Source of the DNA: Candidatus Faecaligallichristensenella faecipullorum
Lineage (GTDB): Bacteria; Bacillota; Clostridia; Christensenellales; Aristaeellaceae
NCBI GenBank assembly: GCA_018716505.1
Contig: DVJW01000139.1
Span: forward strand, 1 to 42,488
DNA length: 42,488 nucleotides
Reading direction: 5' to 3'
Below are positions 23,463 to 31,141 of this stretch, piece by piece. Both the position numbers and the translations under genes were made by a program. Position 1 is the first letter of the stretch. The number at the start of each line of letters is the position of its first letter. The notes beneath the pieces were generated by a model. The model made no database searches, had not been told where the DNA came from, and saw nothing but the letters and a program-made list of their open reading frames with translations.

Positions 23463-24677
23463 TTATTCCCCAATGATCCAAATTTCCTCCTGCGGACGGC
23501 CCAGGATGCGGCCGCGCTGGGGTCCGACGCAGACCACATCCTCGCGGCAGACGCGCCCCCTGGAGGTCAGAATGGCCGGTTCAAGGGTAAAGGTCATGTT
23601 TTCCAACAGGGTGGTATTTTGCCCGTCGTTGGCGGAGTGCATACCGGCGCCAATGCCGCCGTTGTGGGCAAATATGCCGATTTCGTGACCATAGCTCCGG
23701 ATTTGTTCCGAATAGCCGCATTCCGCCATGGTGTCAATGCCGATCTGCCCCAGGGCATTGGAATCGGCGCCCACCTTCATGGCTTCCGCCACCCGGGTGT
23801 TGATGAGCTTCAGGGTTTCGAAGGCGTGCTGAACCTCCTCGGGCACGCCGGATTCCCCGCCGGCGGCATAAAAGGTGCGCTGATTATCCGAGGCAAATCC
23901 CCTTGTGCGCACCCCGAAGTCGACATTCACCACATCGCCGGGTTGGATATACACATCCGAAGGCGGCATCTTGCAGTTATAGCTGGAGCGCGGGCCGACG
24001 GAAACGTAGGGATTGTAGCGGCTGTCCCACGAAAATCCCAGTCCCGCCTCCAGGACCAGGCGCTGGAAGAGAAGCTGAACTTCTTTTCCGGACATGCCGG
24101 TTTTGAGCTGCGGACGCGCCCGGTCGTATATATCCATGGCACAATTCACGGCATGTTCAATGGCCGCGACCTCTTCCGCGCATTTGTGCGCACGAACCTC
24201 GCGCATGATGTCATACGACGAGACGATGGAGCCCGTAAACCCAATCCGCTTCATGATATCGGAGAGGAGCAGGTAATCCGAATGGGAAAGACCGTCCGAG
24301 GTGGCGTCCAGCGGCGAGGTGTTGAGGGCGATCGTTCCGTTTGCCGGCGTGCATCCGGCCAGGATATCCTGAAGTTTGCGCTCAAATTCGGCGCGCCCCC
24401 GGTATATCGCCACCTCAGTGTAGACGCCCGCGGCCTCCAATTCCTCCGCTTCCACCGGGGCGCAGAGGATGATGCGCTTGCCCCCGGCCGTGAGCACCAG
24501 GGCAGTGCGCGTGAATACCAGGCAGGGCGTAAGAAAGATGAGCGACGGTTCGCCCAAGAGATGGGTTTCCCGCCCCGTGGAGATCCAAACGTCAATGTTT
24601 GACTTCCGCATTGCGCCGCAGGCGCGGATAAGCCGTTTTTCAAGGATGATTTTGTAATCGTCAGCCTGATGGGTCAT
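23463..24677 (-). CDS. M24-family metallopeptidase (Xaa-Pro aminopeptidase-like)
   Basis: A 404-aa aminopeptidase-P/creatinase-fold protein. The N-terminal half is the creatinase-like domain (DVWISTGRETHLLGEPSLIFLT). The C-terminal pita-bread domain carries all five metal ligands in order: Asp in VNVDFGVRTRG, Asp in ASDNQRTFY, His in YGHEIGIFAHNGG, Glu in FTLEPAI and Glu in CREDVVCV. It probably removes an N-terminal residue before proline, or splits a dipeptide. It stands alone between its own strong promoter (24767-24795) and terminator (23409-23447). No signal peptide, so it acts in the cytoplasm. Confidence 0.9.
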   Translation of the reverse strand: MTHQADDYKIILEKRLIRACGAMRKSNIDVWISTGRETHLLGEPSLIFLTPCLVFTRTALVLTAGGKRIILCAPVEAEELEAAGVYTEVAIYRGRAEFERKLQDILAGCTPANGTIALNTSPLDATSDGLSHSDYLLLSDIMKRIGFTGSIVSSYDIMREVRAHKCAEEVAAIEHAVNCAMDIYDRARPQLKTGMSGKEVQLLFQRLVLEAGLGFSWDSRYNPYVSVGPRSSYNCKMPPSDVYIQPGDVVNVDFGVRTRGFASDNQRTFYAAGGESGVPEEVQHAFETLKLINTRVAEAMKVGADSNALGQIGIDTMAECGYSEQIRSYGHEIGIFAHNGGIGAGMHSANDGQNTTLLENMTFTLEPAILTSRGRVCREDVVCVGPQRGRILGRPQEEIWIIGE

Positions 24678-24766
24678 GCTGTTTTCCCTCTGCTTTCAGA
24701 GTTTTTGCGCGAGCCAACGAACGGGATGATTCCAAAGGTTGCTTTTGTATACTAAAAGCTAACGAT

Positions 24767-24795
24767 ATTATAATGCGCGCGCAACAATGCGTCAA
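24767..24795 (-). promoter_or_regulatory. Strong promoter of the M24 peptidase gene
   Basis: Minus strand TTGACG, 17 nt, TATAAT. The leader of roughly 80 nt contains a small stem GCTTTTAGTATACAAAAGC. Confidence 0.75.
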
Positions 24796-24952
24796 TATGA
24801 AGAATGGCGATAGGGAATTGGGATTTTCTTGCCGGTCTCCGAAATCAAAAAATGCGCCGCCGTCTCCGCGCGGGGCGATTTCGTAAGAAACCTTTGGATT
24901 TCAGGAGAATAAAAGAAATCCACCGGCTTTATATCAAAACCGGTGGATGATC
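24796..24952. other. Intergenic stretch between M24 promoter and tRNA pair
   Basis: No gene seen. It contains an inverted repeat CGAAATC/GATTTCG around 24848-24895 with GC-rich inner pairing, and the tRNA terminator at 24918-24948. The former may be a backup terminator on the minus strand (GCGCATTTTTTGATTTC). Confidence 0.5.
24918..24948 (-). terminator. Terminator of the tRNA operon
   Basis: ATCCACCGG and CCGGTGGAT form a 9-bp stem; on the minus strand TTTCTTTT follows. It lies 4 nt after the CCA end of tRNA-Glu. Confidence 0.8.
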
Positions 24953-25027
24953 TGGTACCTCCAAGGGGACTCGAACCCCTGTTTTCGCCGTGAGAGGGCG
25001 ACGTCTTGACCGCTTGACCATGGAGGC
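24953..25027 (-). tRNA. tRNA-Glu (CTC)
   Basis: Cloverleaf read on the minus strand. The acceptor GCCTCCA pairs with TGGAGGT (one G-T pair). The anticodon stem is TCGCC/GGCGA with loop CTCTCAC, giving anticodon CTC. The T arm is AGGGG-TTCGAGT-CCCCT. The CCA end is encoded. 75 nt, second gene of the two-tRNA operon. Confidence 0.93.
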
Positions 25028-25032
25028 TTATA

Positions 25033-25106
25033 TGGCAGCGGAACTAGGATTCGAACCTAGACAATACGAGTCAGAGTCGTAGGTGCTGCCGTTACACCAT
25101 TCCGCT
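25033..25106 (-). tRNA. tRNA-Gln (CTG)
   Basis: Minus strand. The acceptor AGCGGAA pairs with TTCCGCT, anticodon stem TACGA/TCGTA, loop CTCTGAC gives anticodon CTG (Gln). The T arm is CTAGG-TTCGAAT-CCTAG. G discriminator and encoded CCA. 74 nt, first gene after the promoter at 25160-25188. Confidence 0.93.
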
Positions 25107-25159
25107 ACACAGCGTCGTTTGTGGGCTTGCCTTTCGGCGCCGCTCAACCGACGAATGAT

Positions 25160-25188
25160 ATTATATCGAAAAGCACAGAACTTGTCAA
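25160..25188 (-). promoter_or_regulatory. Consensus promoter of the tRNA operon
   Basis: Perfect TTGACA, exactly 17 nt, perfect TATAAT on the minus strand, about 55 nt upstream of tRNA-Gln. Such a match suits stable-RNA genes. Confidence 0.9.
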
Positions 25189-25299
25189 GGCTTTTTTCAA
25201 AAAAAGGGAAACTTTTTTGAACGCGCCTGCAGGGTGGCTTGTGAAACCCGATTGGCGTCCATTTATTTTTTAAAATATGAGAAAATCGCGCCAAATCCC

Positions 25300-25328
25300 T
25301 TGAAAAATTGCTGGGACGGCGGTAATAT
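25300..25328 (+). promoter_or_regulatory. Promoter of the HPr-like gene
   Basis: TTGAAA, 17 nt, TAATAT, about 45 nt upstream of the start codon. Confidence 0.55.
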
Positions 25329-25374
25329 TATCATATAGCGCCCATGCTGCGTATGAAAGAGAGGGATTTTGTTT

Positions 25375-25605
25375 ATGAGAGCTGTAAACATTAAGCTGAG
25401 TTTGGCAGAGAATGTTAAGACCTTCGTGAACATCGTGAACCGTCATCCTTATGACATTGATCTGCGCGCTGGCCGGCATGTGGTGGATGCCAAGTCCATT
25501 TTGGGCATCTTCAGCCTGGATCTGTCCAAGCCGATTACCTTGGAAGTATATGATGATAACTGCGACGACCTGATGGAGGAGATCAAGTCCTTCATCATCG
25601 GCTGA
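25375..25605 (+). CDS. HPr-fold protein lacking the active-site His (Crh-like)
   Basis: A 76-aa small protein of the HPr fold. The start ATG at 25375 has GAGGG at 9 nt; the track's TTG two codons earlier is too close to it. Compared with HPr, the GxHARP loop holding the PTS phosphorylation site His15 is missing: the region reads SLAENVKTFVNIVNRH. The regulatory-serine segment is kept, AKSILGIFSLDL against KSIMGVMSL in HPr. That combination is the pattern of Crh, which serves CcpA-type control rather than sugar phosphorylation. It is a single gene with a strong terminator. No PTS enzymes lie in the window. A role in carbon control is inferred from the family. Confidence 0.85.
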   Translation: MRAVNIKLSLAENVKTFVNIVNRHPYDIDLRAGRHVVDAKSILGIFSLDLSKPITLEVYDDNCDDLMEEIKSFIIG

Positions 25606-25626
25606 TTGGCGGATATTTGAGTAAAG

Positions 25627-25660
25627 CCGGACGTCCTGTTTGGGGGCGTCCGGTTTTTCT
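25627..25660 (+). terminator. Terminator of the HPr-like gene
   Basis: CCGGACG and CGTCCGG stem followed by TTTTTCTTTTT. A textbook intrinsic terminator. Confidence 0.9.
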
Positions 25661-25756
25661 TTTTGGAATCATGGAACTATTTTCCACGCGGACCGTCTTA
25701 ATGGCATAAGCGGCGCTTTAGCTTGGTAGCGCGCCGCAATAAAGGAGGATGGAGCG

Positions 25757-26722
25757 ATGAAAAGAGTACTGAGCGCATTGGTTGCGGCGATTTTGAGCGT
25801 GTTTTGGGCATCCGCCGCTTGGGCGGACAGCGCGTCAACCCCCATTTCCGACGATTCCGCGGCGCGCAGGGACAATATCGCCCTGGCCGCGGCCTCCATA
25901 AACGGATTGGTGCTGGAGGACGGGGATAGTTTTTCCTTTAACGATATTGTGGGGGGCCGAACCCGGGAAAACGGCTTTAAGACCGCGCTCAACGGCCGGG
26001 GCGTTCGGGTTGTGGGCGGCGGAGTGGCTCAGGTGGCCACCACCTTGTACCTGGCGGTGCGCGATATGGAGGGCGTGGAAATTGACGAGCGCCATACCTA
26101 CGGCGGCCGCTTCAGCGGCGGATATGTGGATTCGGGGAATTTGTCGGTGGCGGTGGACGACGGGGAGGGACTGGATTTCCGCTTTACCAACCAAACCGGC
26201 GGGCGCATGACCCTGTATGTAAGCGTTTCGGATGAAAACGTGGCCTGCTGGGTGGAGGAGAGCCGGAGCATGCTGTCCAGCGCCTATACCTATGTCTTTG
26301 ACGGTTCCGACGCCATGCTCAACAATTTGAGCCTGTGCGCCCAAAGCATCAACGCCACGGTGATTCCGGCCGGGGGGACCCTGTCCTTTAACGAGCTGGT
26401 GGGCGCGCGCACCGAGGATCGCGGCTATGAGGTCGCGCCCAATGGCCGCGGGGTCAACGTGGTGGGCGGCGGGGTGGCTCAGGTGGCCTCCACCTTGTAT
26501 CTGGCCGCGCTGGAGGCCGGCGGGTTGGAAGTGACCGAGCTGCACACCTATGGCGGCCGATACACCGGCGATTATGTGGACAGCGGCGATCAGGCGGTGC
26601 TGGTGGATTACAACTCGGATCTGGATTTTAAAATTCAAAACAACACCGGGGAAGACGTGGTGGTCTATGTGGGCCTGAGCGAGGATGCCGGGCGCGTGAA
26701 CTGCGAATTCTGGGTGGGTTGA
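25757..26722 (+). CDS. Secreted protein with two tandem VanW-like domains lacking the conserved Cys
   Basis: A 321-aa exported protein. The signal peptide is MKRVLSALVAAILSVFWASAAWA with cleavage after AWA. Two homologous units follow, about 35-170 and 185-320. Each has NIALAAASINGLVLEDGDSF or the matching segment in unit 2, a GGRTRENGF/GARTEDRGY strand, a VVGGGVAQVATTLYLA or VVGGGVAQVASTLYLA motif, an HTYGGR turn and a DLDFKIQN/LDFRFTNQ strand. This is the VanW family plan. In VanW proteins the glycine-rich motif is GGGxCQVSSTLY; here both copies have Ala in place of Cys. VanW function is poorly known and linked to the cell envelope. AAAGGAGG precedes the start. A repeat element lies between its stop and its terminator. 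Confidence 0.85.
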   Translation: MKRVLSALVAAILSVFWASAAWADSASTPISDDSAARRDNIALAAASINGLVLEDGDSFSFNDIVGGRTRENGFKTALNGRGVRVVGGGVAQVATTLYLAVRDMEGVEIDERHTYGGRFSGGYVDSGNLSVAVDDGEGLDFRFTNQTGGRMTLYVSVSDENVACWVEESRSMLSSAYTYVFDGSDAMLNNLSLCAQSINATVIPAGGTLSFNELVGARTEDRGYEVAPNGRGVNVVGGGVAQVASTLYLAALEAGGLEVTELHTYGGRYTGDYVDSGDQAVLVDYNSDLDFKIQNNTGEDVVVYVGLSEDAGRVNCEFWVG

Positions 26723-26734
26723 ACGACTAGATTC

Positions 26735-26958
26735 AGCGTGTCGAAAAAGTCGACACGCTGTCAGAAAAATGAATGTTTCATTTTCCTGAGTTGCATCATT
26801 TTCCTGTCACCTTCGGTGACGGCCGGAAAATGATAGAGGAAGCGGCCACCTGGGCCGCTCCTCGCGGCGTACATGCCGCCGCTGCGGATTGAATATGAAG
26901 GGGCCGCGGCCCCTTCATGCATCCCCAGAGTACCAAACTGGGTTTTTTGACAGTCCGA
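26735..26958 (+). repeat. Hairpin-rich dispersed element, copy 2 (224 bp)
   Basis: Same six-stem plan and exactly the same length as copy 1. H1 is identical. H2 has one mismatch. H3 shows compensated changes: ATCATTTTCC/GGAAAATGAT over GTCACC-TTC-GGTGAC. H6 is TGAAGGGGCC/GGCCCCTTCA. It lies 12 nt after the VanW stop and before its terminator at 26987. Flanks show only a weak 9-of-10 match (CGACTAGATT left, CGATTAGATG right), not a hairpin duplicate. Confidence 0.85.
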
Positions 26959-26986
26959 GCGATTAGATGATAAAGAGGTTTCTCAT

Positions 26987-27020
26987 ATGCGCCGGGCGCG
27001 ACGGTCCGGCGCATTTTTTA
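26987..27020 (+). terminator. Intrinsic terminator downstream of the VanW gene
   Basis: ATGCGCCGG and CCGGCGCAT, 10-nt loop, then TTTTTTA. It is probably the original terminator of the VanW gene, now 265 bp away because of element copy 2. Confidence 0.9.
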
Positions 27021-27040
27021 TCCCCATTCCGCCGGATCCA

Positions 27041-27069
27041 TTGACAGGAGCCGGAGCCGGGCGTATAAT
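27041..27069 (+). promoter_or_regulatory. Consensus promoter of the HAD/DHS-like/kinase operon
   Basis: Perfect TTGACA, 17 nt, perfect TATAAT. Only 20 nt separate it from the preceding terminator, so this begins a new strong transcription unit. Confidence 0.9.
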
Positions 27070-27134
27070 GCCATCAAATTCATGGATGGGCACGGCGCCC
27101 AAAGGTTCTAAAAAGCGCAAAGAGGATGTTGAAA

Positions 27135-27932
27135 ATGGAGATTTTACGGGCACAGGCGCAGCGGCCGCCGAAAATCCGCGCGGCCCTGTTTGATTTTGAC
27201 GGCACCATTTCCACCCTGCGAACCGGCTGGGAAGCGGTAATGCGCGAATTGATGCTCAAATGGCTGAGCGGCGGCCGGACGCCAACGCGGGCGCTATGCC
27301 AAGAGGTGGACGGTTACATAGACGAATCCACCGGCATTCAGACCATTCATCAGATGAAATGGCTGGCGGCCAAGGCGCACGCCCTGTGGCCCGAGGCCCC
27401 CGAAGATCCCTGGTTTTACAAGGCGGAGTATAACCAAAGCCTGATGGAAAATGTGGCCAGGCGGCGGGACGGCGTCGCTTCGGGGCAATTGAACCGGGAG
27501 GATTTTCTGATCTCCGGGGCCGAGGCATTTCTGCGGGCGCTCAAGGAAAGGGGCGTGCGCCTGATGGTGGCCAGCGGCACCGACCATCCGGACGTGTTGC
27601 GGGAGGTGGAGGCGCTGGGCCTGAAGGATTACTTTGACGGGGTGTACGGCGCGCCGGTGGGGGAAGAGAGCTGCTCCAAGGAAAGGGTGATCCGGCAGCT
27701 TTTGCGGGAAGAGAACCTGCCCGGAAGCCAGTTGGCCGTGGTGGGGGACGGCAAGGTGGAAATCGCCCTGGGCCGGGAGGCCGGGGCGCGCACCCTGGGC
27801 ATGGCCACCGACGAAAAGGCCCGGCGCGGGGTGAGTCCCGTCAAGCGTGAACGGCTGATTCGCGCGGGCGCCGAGGCGCTCGCGGGCGATTTTACCGAAC
27901 TGGAAGCCCTGCTGGATTTTTTGGGCCTGTAA
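27135..27932 (+). CDS. HAD-superfamily phosphatase
   Basis: A haloacid dehalogenase-like hydrolase, 265 aa from ATG 27135, which is preferred because AGAGG lies at 9 nt; ATG 27126 abuts it. Motif I is LFDFDGTIS with nucleophile and acid Asp residues. A helical cap (about 35-140) follows, then motif II in MVASGTD, a Lys in SCSKERVI as motif III, and motif IV in VVGDGKVEIALG, where the usual second Asp is Glu. It probably dephosphorylates a small sugar phosphate. It is the first gene of a three-gene operon with a deoxyhypusine-synthase-like protein and an HldE-like kinase, so it may act on a product of that kinase (inference). Confidence 0.88.
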   Translation: MEILRAQAQRPPKIRAALFDFDGTISTLRTGWEAVMRELMLKWLSGGRTPTRALCQEVDGYIDESTGIQTIHQMKWLAAKAHALWPEAPEDPWFYKAEYNQSLMENVARRRDGVASGQLNREDFLISGAEAFLRALKERGVRLMVASGTDHPDVLREVEALGLKDYFDGVYGAPVGEESCSKERVIRQLLREENLPGSQLAVVGDGKVEIALGREAGARTLGMATDEKARRGVSPVKRERLIRAGAEALAGDFTELEALLDFLGL

Positions 27933-27965
27933 TCCATGCGCCGAACATAAAGGAGGAAAAACATC

Positions 27966-28940
27966 ATGGGCATTTCGAAGCCAAATCCTCAACTGGATTT
28001 TTCCGGCATTCAGACCTATTCCGCCGCGGGACGCACCAATCTGGTGCGCATCGATACCCTGAAAATCCCGGGCGTTACGCCTTTTGAAGACTATCCGGCC
28101 CCGGAGCTGGACGAGCTGGCCGGCCGCATTGCCCTGGCCCGGCAAAACGGCCGCCCGGTGATTTTATCCATGGGCGCCCATGTCATCAAGTGCGGCCTGT
28201 CCAGATACCTGATTCAGATGATCCGGCGCGGGATCATCACCCATCTCTCCGGCAACGGCGCGTGCAGCATTCACGACTTTGAGCTGGCCTATTTGGGGGG
28301 CACCTCGGAGTATGTGCCCACCGCCATAGAGGACGGCTCCTTCGGCATGTGGGAGGAGACCGGCCGGTGGATGAACGAGGCCATTTCCCGGGGCGCGGAG
28401 GAGGGCTTTGGCTATGGCGAGGCCCTGGCCCGGTATATCCATCAAAACCCGGATAAATTTCCATATCGGGAGGACTGCGTGCTCTATCAGGCCTATTTGC
28501 ACGATGTGCCCGCCACCTATCACATAGCCCTGGGCACGGACATCATTCATCAGCATCCCATCGCGGACTTTTCCGCCATTGGCCGGGCCAGCGGGGTGGA
28601 TTTCCATACCTATTGCGATTCGGTTTCGCGCCTGGACGGCGGGGTGTTTATGAACTTTGGCTCCGGGGTCATCGGGCCGGAGGTGTTCCTGAAGGCCCTG
28701 TCCATCGCCCGGAATCTGAAATATCCCACCTTCAATATTACCACCGCCAATTTCGACCTGATCGACCTGGGCGATTACCGCAAAAATATCGGTTATGACG
28801 ACCCGAACTATTATTACCGGCCCAGGAAAAACATCGTCAACCGGCCGGTGAGCCGCGGAGGCAAGGGCTGGCATTTCTGCGGGGATCATCAGACGACCTT
28901 GCCCAGCCTGTATGAGCGGCTGCTCAAGAGGGGGTTGTGA
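27966..28940 (+). CDS. Deoxyhypusine-synthase-like protein of unknown function
   Basis: A 324-aa protein with the look of the deoxyhypusine synthase-like NAD-binding fold. The best marker is SMGAHVIKCGLSRYLIQMIR then GIITHLSGNGACSIHDFE, which matches the conserved core of bacterial DHS-like proteins, followed by HIALGTDIIHQHP and FMNFGSGVIGPEVFLKAL. True DHS modifies eIF5A with spermidine; bacteria generally lack this, so another NAD-dependent role is likely. No typical DHS catalytic Lys context can be assigned with confidence. AAAGGAGG precedes ATG. Its neighbours are a HAD phosphatase and an HldE-like sugar kinase, and I recall similar proteins near such kinases. That suggests carbohydrate or heptose-like chemistry, but the reaction is unknown. 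Confidence 0.7.
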   Translation: MGISKPNPQLDFSGIQTYSAAGRTNLVRIDTLKIPGVTPFEDYPAPELDELAGRIALARQNGRPVILSMGAHVIKCGLSRYLIQMIRRGIITHLSGNGACSIHDFELAYLGGTSEYVPTAIEDGSFGMWEETGRWMNEAISRGAEEGFGYGEALARYIHQNPDKFPYREDCVLYQAYLHDVPATYHIALGTDIIHQHPIADFSAIGRASGVDFHTYCDSVSRLDGGVFMNFGSGVIGPEVFLKALSIARNLKYPTFNITTANFDLIDLGDYRKNIGYDDPNYYYRPRKNIVNRPVSRGGKGWHFCGDHQTTLPSLYERLLKRGL

Positions 28941-28942
28941 GC

Positions 28943-29974
28943 GTGCAAACCGATTTCATCCGGGGAAAGGCCGGGCTGACCGGCATTTTGGAGGGCATAT
29001 CCCGGGCCCGGATCGGCCTGATCGGGGATCTGTGCCTGGATATGTACATGGATGTGGATATGCGCCTGAGCGAACTGTCCCGCGAGGTGCCCAATTATAC
29101 GCTGCCCGTGGTGGGCGAGCGGGTGTCCCCGGGCGGCGCGGGCAATGTGGCGGCCAATCTGGCGGCGCTGAAGCCCAAGGCGCTCAGGGTGCTGGGGGTG
29201 CTGGGCCGGGATTGGCGCGGAGGGCTGCTGAAAGAGGCGCTGAAGGCGCGGGGCGTGCCCGCGGATGAGCTGATTGTAAGCCCAAGGGCCACCACCAACG
29301 CCTACATAAAGCCCGTCCGCCGGGGCTATTCGGATCTGCTCTACGAGAGTCCCCGCCTGGACTATGAAAACCGCGAAGCGCTTTCCGACGGGGATGAGGC
29401 GGCGCTCATGGAGGCGCTGGAGCGGGCGGCTCGGGAGGTGGACGTGCTGTGCGTGTGCGACCAGCTGAAAAACGGCTGCGTCACCGGGCGCGTCCGCCGG
29501 CGGGTGTGCGAGCTGGCCCGGGATGGGCTGCGCGTCATCGTGGACAGCCGCGACCGCATTGGGGAATATCGGGATGTGATCGTAAAGCCCAATGAGATGG
29601 AGGCCATGCGCGCCCTGAATCTGAACGGGGCGGTCACGCCGGAGCGCATGGCCCAGGCGGCCCTGGCGCTCAGTGAGCGCAGCGGACGGCCCGCCCTCAT
29701 TACCCTGGGGGAAAACGGCTGTTTGGCGGCGGAAGACGGCCGGGTGACCCATATCCCGGCGCGGCGGGTATCCGGGCCCACCGATATCTGCGGGGCGGGC
29801 GACAGCTTTCTCGCGGCGCTGGCCTGCGCCCTGGGCGGCGGGGCGGATATACGGGCGGCCGCGGCCCTGGGCAATCTGGGGGCCTCGGTCACCATCGCCA
29901 AGCTGGGCGAGACCGGCACCGCCTCCCGGGCGGAGCTGATGCGCGCCTTTGAGGACTGCTGCGGCGGGATATAA
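28943..29974 (+). CDS. PfkB-family kinase resembling HldE/RfaE domain I
   Basis: A ribokinase/PfkB-fold sugar kinase, 343 aa from GTG 28943, which has GAGGGG at 8 nt; GTG 28937 overlapping the previous stop is an alternative. Features: the N-terminal strand IGLIGDLCLDMYMDVD, the PfkB signature 1 region SPGGAGNVAANLAALKP, anion-hole and catalytic Asp in TDICGAGDSFLAALACAL, and VKPNEME typical of RfaE/HldE. No adenylyltransferase domain follows, so it is only the kinase half. HldE kinases phosphorylate heptose-7-phosphate, but this is a Gram-positive-type genome, so another sugar phosphate is possible. It lies last in the HAD/DHS-like operon. A GGCC-rich palindrome (AAGGGCCGGCCTTT) follows the stop. 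Confidence 0.85.
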   Translation: MQTDFIRGKAGLTGILEGISRARIGLIGDLCLDMYMDVDMRLSELSREVPNYTLPVVGERVSPGGAGNVAANLAALKPKALRVLGVLGRDWRGGLLKEALKARGVPADELIVSPRATTNAYIKPVRRGYSDLLYESPRLDYENREALSDGDEAALMEALERAAREVDVLCVCDQLKNGCVTGRVRRRVCELARDGLRVIVDSRDRIGEYRDVIVKPNEMEAMRALNLNGAVTPERMAQAALALSERSGRPALITLGENGCLAAEDGRVTHIPARRVSGPTDICGAGDSFLAALACALGGGADIRAAAALGNLGASVTIAKLGETGTASRAELMRAFEDCCGGI

Positions 29975-30058
29975 GGGCCGGCCTTTGGTTATTTTATAAT
30001 AACAGGGTGCGCGTATCCCATAAACGTTCGGATTGGACCCAAATTAATGAAGATTGCC

Positions 30059-30087
30059 TTGAAGCGGGGCATGATTTGGGCTACAAT
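30059..30087 (+). promoter_or_regulatory. Promoter of the membrane protein gene
   Basis: TTGAAG, 17 nt, TACAAT, about 60 nt upstream of the start at 30149. Confidence 0.6.
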
Positions 30088-30148
30088 ATTTTATACGATA
30101 TTTTGCACCCCGCGGCCCTTGGCCGGAAGGGGATTGGGAGGATAAAAG

Positions 30149-31054
30149 ATGAAGCCCAGTTTGTGGCGGATAAAGGCCAAGGCGGGCCGTTTTTTTGGCC
30201 AGGGGGGACAGCTCATCAGGCGGGCCTGGGCTCTGTTTGTGGCCGACGGGCCGGCCGTTTTGGCGTTGGGCCTGGTGCTCATGGCCCTGCCGGGCATCTT
30301 AAAGACCTGGTTAATGGGGGACGTGGCCACCATGAATGTGGAGGCCCTGCTCAGCGGCCTCATGAACGGACGCTATGTGGGCATGAATTCCACCCCGGGC
30401 TGGCTTTTGGAAATTGCCACCGCGATCTTGTTCGTGCCCGCCATGTATGGGTGCTTGAGCCTTTTGTTCAGCGGCCGGTGGGAGGGCTCGCCCCGCAGCC
30501 TGGTTTCCGCGCTGCAAACCGTGCGCATCAAGCTGGGCAAGGTGGTGCTATCCGGCCTGTGCGTGTATCTGGCCTGCAGCCTGCTGGACATCCTGCCTTC
30601 GCTGGCCAATTCGATTTTGGGCCTGGTTCAGATGCTGGTGGGCTGGATCCCGGTGGTGGGCGTCCTAACCGGCGCGCTGATCTACCTGATTTTGTTTCTC
30701 ATCCAGACCGCCATTGACCTTTTGAACCAGGTGGTCATGGTGTTTGCCATGATGGCGCTGTTGGGCGAAGGGCTTTGGGGCAAGCCGCTCGTCATGCGCG
30801 CGGCCTCCATGCTCTGGGGCGGGCGCACCGATGGGCTGCCCGCGCTGGGCTTTATGCTGCTCATCTGGTTTGTGGCCGGGCTTTTGGGCCAGGGCATAAA
30901 CGTTGCGATGCTTTCCATGGGCGCCAGCCTGATTTCGGCCAGCGTGGTAACCGGCATATTGGACGCGCTGGGGTCCTGTTTTTCGGCGGCCATGGCCGCG
31001 GTGTTGTATCTTTCCGAGCGCGACCGGGTGGAAGGCATCCATGTGAGCGCCTGA
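30149..31054 (+). CDS. Multi-pass membrane protein, function unknown
   Basis: A 301-aa integral membrane protein with about five or six hydrophobic segments, including PAVLALGLVLMALPGIL, LEIATAILFVPAMYGCLSLLF, LSGLCVYLACSLLDILPSLA and VLTGALIYLILFLIQTAIDLL. The plan, a short basic N-terminus (MKPSLWRIKAKAGRFF) followed by widely spaced helices and a glycine-rich C-terminal region, resembles DUF975-like or glycerophosphoryl-diester-associated membrane proteins, but I cannot assign a family. No catalytic motif is visible. GGGAGG precedes ATG. It has its own promoter and ends in a hairpin (GTGAGCGC/GCGCTCAC, 31043-31067) overlapping the stop. Confidence 0.75.
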   Translation: MKPSLWRIKAKAGRFFGQGGQLIRRAWALFVADGPAVLALGLVLMALPGILKTWLMGDVATMNVEALLSGLMNGRYVGMNSTPGWLLEIATAILFVPAMYGCLSLLFSGRWEGSPRSLVSALQTVRIKLGKVVLSGLCVYLACSLLDILPSLANSILGLVQMLVGWIPVVGVLTGALIYLILFLIQTAIDLLNQVVMVFAMMALLGEGLWGKPLVMRAASMLWGGRTDGLPALGFMLLIWFVAGLLGQGINVAMLSMGASLISASVVTGILDALGSCFSAAMAAVLYLSERDRVEGIHVSA

Positions 31055-31067
31055 CGAGGGCGCTCAC
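31043..31067 (+). terminator. Stem-loop at the stop codon of the membrane protein gene
   Basis: GTGAGCGC and GCGCTCAC pair across the TGA. A T-rich tract (GTTTTTTTCTTTTT) comes about 15 nt later, so termination may be partial. Confidence 0.45.
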
Positions 31068-31141
31068 CCGCCCGAAATGGTTGTTTTTTTCTTTTTAAAA
31101 AAGTCCTGGGGCTAAAACGTTAAAGGAGGAGCCGGAGATTT

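Noticed and set aside
25028-25294. An 88-aa minus-strand ORF over the tRNA-Gln and its promoter
   Set aside because: It reads through a tRNA gene and a consensus promoter; the tRNA explains the sequence.
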